DNA from: Plantago elongata
Lineage: Eukaryota; Streptophyta; Magnoliopsida; Lamiales; Plantaginaceae
Assembly (NCBI GenBank): GCA_036897095.1
Contig: JAYMSP010001190.1
Coordinates: 1-35,083, forward strand
Length of the DNA stretch: 35,083 nucleotides
Reading direction: 5' to 3'
Below, piece after piece: positions 20,850-35,083 of the stretch (position 1 is the first letter of the stretch; each line of letters begins with the position of its first letter). Below the pieces are notes generated by a model that did no database searches, was not told where the DNA came from, and saw nothing but the letters and a program-made list of their open reading frames with translations. A program made the position numbers and the translations under genes.

Positions 20850-21145
20850 AAATTCACTTTTTTTATTTAGGGTTTGTTGATTTTTATTCAGTGCCGATGG
20901 GTTTTTGCGTACAGTATGTGGATTTTTGTATTTACGGTTTGTAAGTTTTTACGTTGTATGTGGATTTTTATTTAGGGTTTGTGGGTTTTTACGTTGACGG
21001 TGGGTTTTATATAGGGTATGTGGATTTTTATTTAGTGCATGTGGGTTTTTACGTACTGTTTGTGGATTTGTGGGTTTTTTTTTGGGTATGTAAGTATTAA
21101 TGTAAAAAAAACGAAATTTTCATATTTAATGGAAAAATTAATTTT
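20850..21145. repeat. Inverted second copy of the minisatellite-bearing element
   Basis: The reverse complement of this segment matches 19260-19470 in order: a start resembling TTTTTCCATT.AATAT, then repeated CACATAC..TAAATAAAAATCCACATAC..ACGTAAAAACCCAC units, then CACTGAATAAAAATC..TAAATAAAAAAA. Its own terminal repeats are not recognisable. Together with the 19244-19495 copy it forms an inverted pair about 1.4 kb apart, enclosing the 19703-20411 element. Confidence 0.6.
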
Positions 21146-22192
21146 TTTCTCTATATTATCTCACGCAATAAAGGATTTGTTTGGTACGGTGGTGCTAGCA
21201 TATCAATGAGAAAGTTGTCAATGAGTAACCGTGGCAGCTCAACGGGTCGGGCTCGGTCTGCAAGGGGTGGGGGTCATTACAAATTAAAATGTCTACAAAA
21301 TTGTATTAACTATTGGATATGACGAGTGTGATATTAATTGGTTGATTTCAACTCATGACCAGCTTACTGCAAGCTTCGTTGTGGAATTTAGGATAGTTTT
21401 AACTTCATTTAAAGATTCATCAATTTTAATTAGTTCAATTTCACTTAATATTTTTTTATATTACATTTAAATTCAATTCAATTTATCTTAGTTCGATCAA
21501 CTTTGTTGTGCTCGAACCAAAAGAGCATAGTCTTGTGATAATCCTTATTAAACAGTAGATGAATTGAAATTAGATGAAGAACTGTGGAATAACATAAGAA
21601 TTATTTTCTTGTTAAAGGATGATGACCATTGACTTCTTTATATGAATACCACGATTCACTTTTTTGTTAGCTAAATGCAATTCACGGTGGAGGTCGGGGA
21701 AGATGGTGTGATATATTAGTTATATTCATTATGTTGTTGCTTAGTCCTTTTTCAGTTTCAACTCCAATTTGAATTGTAAATCTATTAGGTCGTTTAAGAT
21801 CTACAATTAATTCAAGTATAGACTCGTGGTTTTTGTCTAGACCTTTGGTGGATCACACTCATTTAAAGTTACAAGTGTATGGGTATCTATGAGATATTGT
21901 CCAATTTAATATTCCCTAATCATATATAACTAAAAAAATAATCTAAATACACATAAAATGTTGATGACGAACAACACAGTGATAGCACAACAACGACACG
22001 TGATCCAATTGGATAGTTGTAATGTGTCATTGAATCCTTAAATAAAATATATCTAGGTCACGGTGATACACCATCATATAAATTAGGAACAAACGCAATC
22101 TAAAATGTCTATAGCTAGACTTGTAACTATTGGAGTAGTTGCTGGATTCACATTAATTAAACTTTGACACGTGGATCATTGAGATGCAAATG
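21146..22192. other. AT-rich intergenic DNA, no feature seen
   Basis: No coding region, RNA gene or paired terminal repeat could be supported in this kilobase. A GC-rich patch at about 21228-21275 is short and unexplained. Confidence 0.4.
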
Positions 22193-22690
22193 GTCGTGGT
22201 TAGGGGTGTCCATGGATCGGATCGGATCAAATCCAATTCGAAATTTGGATTGTTCCTATTCGAACAGTAAATTAGCATGATTCGAAATTCAATTCGAAAA
22301 TTATGATCGGACTCAGATCAATTTGAAACCAGATCGGATTTTTCAGATTCAATCCGAATATCAACAACATTTTTATAAAAATTTAAAAGATCAATGTTCA
22401 CAAGTCCACATCCAGTCAATCACAAGAGATAAACGACTGAGTGAGAATAGTGGAATACGTGGCATTGGAATGGAGAGATAAGGGTTTATTTTATATTTAT
22501 ACTACTTTTTTTTCGGATTATTCCGAAAATTCGCGGATCGGATCGGATCAAATCTGAATGTTTAGGACTGTGAAAACAACTGATTCGAAAACCAATAAGG
22601 AGAAACCGGATCGGACCGGTTCATATAGTTTTTTTGGTTTTTCGGATCGGATTTTGAGTATCGGACTAGATGCACACCCCTAGTCGTGGT
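22193..22690. mobile_element. hAT-superfamily MITE with perfect 8-bp target-site duplication
   Basis: The element runs from TAGGGGTG at 22201 to CACCCCTA ending at 22682 (482 bp). These ends are inverted copies and match the TAGGGGTG terminus common in plant hAT MITEs. GTCGTGGT occurs directly outside on both sides (22193-22200 and 22683-22690), a perfect 8-bp duplication, which is the hAT signature. Inside, the 20-mer GGATCGGATCGGATCAAATC occurs twice in direct orientation (22214-22233 and 22535-22554), as expected of subterminal transposase-binding repeats. No transposase is encoded. A perfect duplication suggests a fairly young insertion. Confidence 0.92.
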
Positions 22691-23047
22691 TGGTCCACCT
22701 GCACACGATATGCCAGTTTGATCTGCAAAGACATGGAGGGCGCGTGGTCATAGCCTCGACCCAAAACGACAAGAATAAAATAAAAACATGCACATAACAG
22801 TCGCAAAATCTTACCAATAAAAGAGGTAGATCTGTCACCGCCAATGATGTAATGATGACAAACTCGAAGACTAATACATTCATCACTACCACAACCAATC
22901 CTTCAAATATACTGCCAAAACCACTCGATAAATTATTTCTTAAATATTAAAAATATCGATCGATTAATGGTCGAACATCTTATTGTACACGTGTATTCCG
23001 GTCCAATAGGAGATGGATTTGTATCGCTCGAAGCCTAGTCCACCAAA
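22691..23047. other. Intergenic, distal ISWI upstream region, no gene seen
   Basis: Sequence between the hAT MITE and the ISWI proximal promoter. No ORF, RNA gene or further transposon end is supported. Confidence 0.4.
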
Positions 23048-23275
23048 GGCCCAGTCCAAAGGCGGGAATCCCCAATAATCTCCACACAGATGGCGGGAAA
23101 TAACCAATGAAAAATTTATACTTGAAGCAAACCAGATAATATAACTAGCAACCCGCTCCTGATTTGGTCCACTTTTATTTACTTCACTTTTTTCTTAATC
23201 TCTGAAAAACAAAATATAAAAGAATATTAATATTTTCTCCTTCGAAAGAGGAGAAAAATTCACCAAACCCTTGCC
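23048..23275 (+). promoter_or_regulatory. ISWI gene promoter with two E2F-type sites and a site II element
   Basis: GGCGGGAAT (23061-23069) and GGCGGGAAA (23092-23100) are reverse complements of ATTCCCGCC and TTTCCCGCC, both fitting the plant E2F consensus WTTSSCSS. They lie about 210 and 180 bp upstream of the ATG. GGCCCA (23048-23053) is a site II (TGGGCC) element often found with E2F sites in proliferation genes. TATAAAAG (23215-23222) could be a TATA box, although it lies close to the start codon. The arrangement predicts expression in dividing cells. Confidence 0.6.
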
Positions 23276-30409
<7,134 letters not shown>

Positions 30410-30898
30410 TCTCAATCATGCATCATACTCAAATTTTTTGCTGCCCCCGCAAGTCACTCTGATTTTGTGCTTCTGGTCTTCTGTTTAGTCTTAGATAGGT
30501 ATGTATTCGTCATTAACCCATGGATATGGTTGCTTAAAAATGCAGAGGGTGGTTATATTGTCCCTGTTTTGAGCGCAGGACAGTCAAATATATTATCAGT
30601 AGTAGATATGTTGAAGATGATAATCGATATCTAATAGTACTATGTTCAGTTAGACCAGAACTTGTGGGTACCATAATTATCTGTTCTAATATATGTAAGT
30701 ACTCGTATTTATCAATGAAGAAATTAGTATATTCACTTGTTTTTTCTTGAAATACCAGTTCTACTTCTTCACCTGTGAGATCTGAGCCTGTGACATTCTA
30801 AATATTCACTTTGCTGAAGCACAAGATACTTCATTCGTCAAAGATGTTTAAACTGTAATATACACATCATCTCTGTAGAATTTATTTTCAATTTTTCT
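30410..30898. other. Convergent 3' UTR interval between ISWI and the PPR gene
   Basis: The two genes converge, with 489 bp between their stop codons. The interval must hold both 3' UTRs and polyadenylation signals (AATGAAG and AT-rich motifs are present near 30700-30725). No additional gene was recognised. Confidence 0.5.
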
Positions 30899-33103
30899 TC
30901 ACCAATAGTCCTTGCAAGAACACTTACCATCCTTAAAATGGTGAAACCTGTTTCGGTCCCTTGCTATGATGTCTCTACCGTAAATCTTTGAGATGAGCTT
31001 GGTAGCCGAATGACAATTTGAACAAACTCGAAGGTTCTTAACAATTTGCAACGTTGTCCCTGGCTTGGTACTGATCAAACCAAAAGCAATAGCCAACTTC
31101 TCACTGTGCTGACATAAAACACCTTCCTTCCACTCTTCATCAACATCATAATACACTTCTGATGTATCAGGAACATGTCCAGCCATTTCTAGGAGGCTAT
31201 CCACTTCATCAAGCATCTTGTATATTTCATCACTCTGTGGATGTGTTTTATCACTAACAAGAAACTCATGAACCACTCTATTCACCTCAATAGATGTGGA
31301 ACCTGGAACTTTCTTCATTCCCTTGTCATTTAAAAGTGTTCGTATTCTTGCCACATCGTCCCATCTTCCAGCTCCAGCGTATATGTTTGACAAGAGCACG
31401 TAAGGACCAGCATTATCCGGTTCCAGTTCAAAGAGTTTATTGGCAACGTATTCGCCCAACTCCAGATTTTTATGAACTCGACAAGCCCCAAGCACAGATC
31501 CCCATATAGCACCATCCGGATCCATTTCCATTTGATCTATCAGTGCCATCGCTTCATCAAACAATCCTGCCCTCCCTAAAAGATCGATTGCACAACCATA
31601 GTGTTGCAGCTGTGGGGCTATTTTATAATCATGGATCATCGAGCTAAAGAATTCACGACCAAGATCAACCAAACCGGCATGGCAGCAAGCTGATAATACA
31701 CCCACAAAAGTAATTTCATCCGGTTTCAATCCCTTTTGGTTCATTTCAGAGAAAAGCTCAATAGCTTGACTAGCATATCCGTGCATACCTAAACCGGATA
31801 TCATGGCATTCCAAGATGCCAAATTCTTTAATTCAGTGCCGTAAAATATCTGTCTGGCTGCTTCAATGTTTCCACATCTAGCATACATATTTATCAGACT
31901 CGTCCAGAGAGTCTCATTTGGGAATTTATCATAATGCTTGTCTATATAAGCATGTATCCACTTACCAACATCTAGAGCACCCAAATGCGCACAAGCTGGA
32001 ATGACATTTAAGAAAGTTACGTCGTTAGGCTCTACATTATCTACCTGCATTACACGAAAAACTTCTAGCGCTTCTCTATACATGCTCATATGTGCATAAC
32101 CCCCAATCATAACATTCCACGAGACGAGATCCTTTTCTCGTATACCATCAAACAAACTCCGAGCCATACTAACATCACCGCATTTAGCATACATATCAAC
32201 CATCGCGTTCACAAGCTGAAGATTCAAACCATATCCATGTTCTTCAATCCAAGACCGAACCCAGTTCCCAATCTCAATCTTCCTTACACGAGCGCAAGCA
32301 GATAGGACGCTAAGTAATGTACTCGTATCAGGAGCAACCTTCACACCCCTCATCTCCTCAAACAAACCCAATGCCTCGTGAAACCGTCCAACCTGTGCAT
32401 AGCCCGAAATCATAGCATTCCAAGCAACCACATCTCTAACCGGAATAGCGTCAAACAACTCACGCGCCTCATCGACATAACCCCTCGACACATACCCTGT
32501 GATCAAAGCCGTAAACGACACCGCATCTCTATTAGGACTTTTATCAAACACCTTCCTGGCATCATCTAAATTCCCCTGCTGAGCATACATACTAATAACA
32601 GAAGAATGCACAAACACATCATCCTCAAGCCCAAATTTCAATACATGGGAATGCACCTGTTTCCCCGTATCCGACCCCAACAGCTTCCCACAAGACTTGA
32701 GAACAAAAGGGAACGTATACGAATTCGGTTCAAGACCAAGGAACAACATGTTGAAGTAAAAATCCAGAGCTGATTCAGGTGAAGAGCTCAAAGAGAAGCC
32801 TCTAATCATCATGTTGTGCACCACATGATTGGGATTGTGAATCGAATTGAAGATTGAGAGGGCGTAAGATAGGTCACCTTGAGGGCTAACGGCACAAAAT
32901 TGGAGTAGCTTGCTGAGTGCAAATTGGGTATTGTGGAGGCCGAATTTGATGAATTGAGCATGGATTTGCTTGAACTTGTTTAGGTTTCTGCATTTGGAAA
33001 TGAGAGAGAGACATGGGTGGGATTGGATGAGCTCGTATGGTGGGTCGATTGTTGAAGGGAGGAAATGGAAAAGATTGGAGCTTGTTGCTGCTACAATTGC
33101 CAT
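30899..33103 (-). CDS. OTP82: DYW-class PPR editing factor, OTP82-like (single exon, 734 aa)
   Basis: PLS-class PPR proteins bind organellar RNA with their repeats and convert C to U with a C-terminal DYW deaminase domain. The N-terminus ([17 protein letters not shown], then [20 protein letters not shown]) and repeats such as [21 protein letters not shown] and [21 protein letters not shown] follow Arabidopsis OTP82 (At1g08070) closely. OTP82 is required for editing of plastid ndhB and ndhG sites. E-type motifs include [20 protein letters not shown]. The DYW domain carries the zinc and catalytic residues: His666 and Glu668 (HSE), Cys694 and Cys697 (CSNC), and Cys728/Cys730 before the terminal DYW triplet. 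All are intact, so an active deaminase is expected. The single exon and length fit the family. Plastid import is inferred from the orthologue. The orthology call is from remembered similarity, not a search. Confidence 0.88.
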   Translation of the reverse strand: MAIVAATSSNLFHFLPSTIDPPYELIQSHPCLSLISKCRNLNKFKQIHAQFIKFGLHNTQFALSKLLQFCAVSPQGDLSYALSIFNSIHNPNHVVHNMMIRGFSLSSSPESALDFYFNMLFLGLEPNSYTFPFVLKSCGKLLGSDTGKQVHSHVLKFGLEDDVFVHSSVISMYAQQGNLDDARKVFDKSPNRDAVSFTALITGYVSRGYVDEARELFDAIPVRDVVAWNAMISGYAQVGRFHEALGLFEEMRGVKVAPDTSTLLSVLSACARVRKIEIGNWVRSWIEEHGYGLNLQLVNAMVDMYAKCGDVSMARSLFDGIREKDLVSWNVMIGGYAHMSMYREALEVFRVMQVDNVEPNDVTFLNVIPACAHLGALDVGKWIHAYIDKHYDKFPNETLWTSLINMYARCGNIEAARQIFYGTELKNLASWNAMISGLGMHGYASQAIELFSEMNQKGLKPDEITFVGVLSACCHAGLVDLGREFFSSMIHDYKIAPQLQHYGCAIDLLGRAGLFDEAMALIDQMEMDPDGAIWGSVLGACRVHKNLELGEYVANKLFELEPDNAGPYVLLSNIYAGAGRWDDVARIRTLLNDKGMKKVPGSTSIEVNRVVHEFLVSDKTHPQSDEIYKMLDEVDSLLEMAGHVPDTSEVYYDVDEEWKEGVLCQHSEKLAIAFGLISTKPGTTLQIVKNLRVCSNCHSATKLISKIYGRDIIARDRNRFHHFKDGKCSCKDYW

Positions 33104-33334
33104 GGTGGAGTAATTGCTTACAGTTTATGCGAATTTGGTGAAATTGAGTGTTTGATCATTTACAGGGTTGAAAGATGTTTGAAATTGCAGTTGAGTTACC
33201 TAGCTGAGCTTCTGTGACATTGCAGTTGATAGCAGAGTTAAAATATCTTGCAGTTTCATGGTTTGAGAGGGAGGAGATGAGGTTCTTTTTTTCATTTTTT
33301 ATTAACATGGGTACGTTATATCCAACTTCAAACT

Positions 33335-33598
33335 TATTCCTCCAATCCCATCAAACTACGTTAAATTTCATACATTAAATTTTATGGGTGGTTTTATACG
33401 AAAAATTAAAGTAATAATAAAAAATAAAAAAGTAGGAAAAATTATATATTTAGTGATAAAATGTGTAATTTTTATATAAATTTAAGATTTTTTATTATTT
33501 ACTAGTGGTGGAGTAACATCCTTTTTTAATAATGCATGAAGTTTGGTGGGACGGTTAAAAATGACAAATGTATAAAGATTGTTGGAACGGAGTGAGTA
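33335..33598. mobile_element. Degenerate Stowaway-like (Tc1/mariner) MITE
   Basis: The left end TTCCTCCAATCCCATCAAAC (33337-33356) and the reverse complement of the right end, CTCACTCCGTTCCAACAATC, are both degraded forms of the plant Stowaway terminus CTCCCTCCGTCCCA. TA flanks each end (33335-33336 and 33597-33598), as expected for this superfamily. The element is about 260 bp, AT-rich and non-coding. A second internal match to the terminus (ACCGTCCCACCAAAC on the minus strand near 33541-33555) suggests a nested or rearranged copy. Confidence 0.6.
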
Positions 33599-34539
33599 TT
33601 TAGTATTATGTTAAGTTCAACTCTATTACGGTTATATTTAAAATAGAATTACATATATAAACCAACTAAAACAAGTATAACATATTAGATCCTCTCACTA
33701 AAATTATTATACATAAAACCATTCATATATATATTATTTAAAAGTGATGGACTATCTTAAAGGAGAAGCATACCGCATGAACAAAAATTCTATGTGACAA
33801 ATTCTTTGTCAAAATAATTAATTTTTAAATGATTCTATTTTATTGGGGAAAACAATTTATTTTTAAATGATACTATATTGTAGTGAAAAACAAATCATGT
33901 AAATTCATTCAATAATAAATTCTTCCATTTCTCCTATTTAAAAGGAGTTATTTACTTCATTCTATTATATATTAGGAAACGTCCAGCCCAAACTATATAC
34001 GACATCACAATTTAAGATACATGAAAAGAAAACATATTCACACTTTCATATTTATTTGATTGTTTTTCACCTAAATTTGCATTCCACTCTAACACATGAA
34101 TTTTCCTGTGTAAATGAGAGTGCATGAATTTATTTTGTGAGAGAGGGAGAGTATATAGGTGCAGACTTAATTCACAATTGTATCACATAGTATAATAATG
34201 AATTTTTAAAATAAAATCACTTTTGAATCTTTTGAATGGATTATAACATAGTTATAACTTATATGATATATAAATAGTAAATGTATTTTATTTGAATTAG
34301 AAAAATAATATTTTTATACGATGTAGTTAGAAATTTACTACCTATTCGATATAAAGTTAAAGATGAATTAAACGAAAAAAATAATTAATTTATAATAACT
34401 TAATTAGTTTTAAAAAATAAATATTTTTAATAGAATTAAAGTATTATACAATTTATAGGATTGTTATATAAGGTGTGTAAAAGAAGAAGTTATATAATTT
34501 TGATGGTCACTTCAAAAAACTTTTCAAACCGGTTAATGT
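33599..34539. other. Very AT-rich intergenic DNA, no feature seen
   Basis: About 0.9 kb of low-complexity AT-rich DNA between the Stowaway-like element and the copia remnant. No gene, RNA or paired terminal repeat could be supported. Confidence 0.45.
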
Positions 34540-35083
34540 CATATCCCCCACCTCCCATTGTCACATCGAATGGTTTTGATTTTGCATTCAAATTGGGTAA
34601 GAATATAGGTGCGAAAGATCAAGAATTTGTCATACACATCATATTTCTTGGCAAGCAGGAAAGTCCACAAGAAGTTTGAGAAATTATCAAGGAAAAACAC
34701 ATTAATAAGTAATAACGATGACCAATTGAACTTAAAATAGGTGATGTCCATAAATCATTGTGAATAATGTCAAAAGACAACAAAGTTCTAGATAAAGATG
34801 ACTCAAACGGTAACTTAATCTATTTACCGAGAATGAGATCCCCTTGACTATCATATCTCACTATTGCCATCCCCGTCTGAAAATCCTGCACATAAAACCC
34901 CTAAGGATCAAATTCGACAGATACAAAATTATCAGAAGTAAATTTGCAAGCTGAGATTAGATTCTTAATGATTTTAGGAGCATGCAAAACACGCGTAAGA
35001 TGAAGGGGACGAGTTTCGGAAGGCAAAGTAGTATTCCCATACCCACTAACTGGAATAAATTGGCCATTACCTACAACAATATT
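34540..35083 (-). mobile_element. Ty1/copia retrotransposon pol remnant (protease-to-integrase region), broken and truncated
   Basis: Reading the minus strand from the window edge, NIVVGNGQFIPVSGYGNTTL and RPLHLTRVLHAPKIIKNLIS match the stretch upstream of the copia pre-integrase domain. After a stop at about 34901 (VEFDP then stop), GFYVQDFQTGMAI and GDLILGK follow, then another stop and IKLPFESS. Integrase text FDIIHNDLWTSPILSS, LDNFSNFLWTFLLAKK and IRCDNGR follows after a frameshift near 34700. The zinc-binding pre-integrase block (HHCC, roughly 50 residues) that should lie between GDL and LGK is absent. The copy is dead. The remainder lies outside the window. Confidence 0.85.

Noticed and set aside
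20860..21010. TTTAGGG words suggesting an interstitial telomere array
   Set aside because: TTTAGGG occurs only as part of a longer, variable unit (TATTTAGGGTTTGTGGGTTTTTACG), not as consecutive heptamers.

Overview
The window is nuclear DNA from a flowering plant, most likely a eudicot. The evidence is AT-rich intergenic DNA, many spliced genes with plant-type introns, group A UDP-glycosyltransferases, an angiosperm-type mTERF gene, a DYW-class PPR editing factor, an ISWI remodeler of the Arabidopsis CHR11/CHR17 type, and plant transposons (CACTA, hAT, Stowaway-like, MULE-like, Ty1/copia). I cannot name the species from sequence alone.

Layout. Positions 1-449 are the end of a CACTA transposon cut by the window edge. 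A single-exon mTERF gene (863-2005, +) is followed by a collapsed tandem copy of itself (about 2409-2871). Next comes a minus-strand tandem cluster of group A (UGT94/91-like) glycosyltransferases: one intact gene (3162-4535), one decayed fragment (about 4905-5385) and one intact gene (5920-7275). An AT-rich gap leads to an 11-exon minus-strand gene for a PPR-like helical-repeat protein with a probable mitochondrial presequence (8818-13740, 410 aa). After it lies a 10-coding-exon secreted class 3 lipase gene (14979-18741, minus, 356 aa).

Positions 19000-23000 are a transposon-rich block. It holds a MULE-like MITE, an inverted second copy of the same minisatellite-bearing element, a further TIR element between them, and a textbook hAT MITE with a perfect 8-bp target duplication. 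A complete 25-exon ISWI gene (23276-30409, +, 1058 aa) follows, with two E2F-type sites in its promoter. It converges on a single-exon DYW PPR gene (30899-33103, minus, 734 aa) that I recognise as OTP82-like. A degenerate Stowaway-like MITE and a broken copia pol fragment close the window.

The protein-coding genes do not form a pathway. Three encode nuclear-encoded organelle proteins (mTERF, PPR-like, OTP82-like), which is common by chance in plants. The glycosyltransferase cluster is the only functionally grouped set. I assembled exons by hand from splice-site phase and family conservation; each multi-exon model closes in frame from ATG to stop. I found no convincing new biological system. 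The most informative items are the transposon structures, two apparent GC-AG introns, the decayed tandem duplicates and the coding minisatellite in the PPR-like gene.
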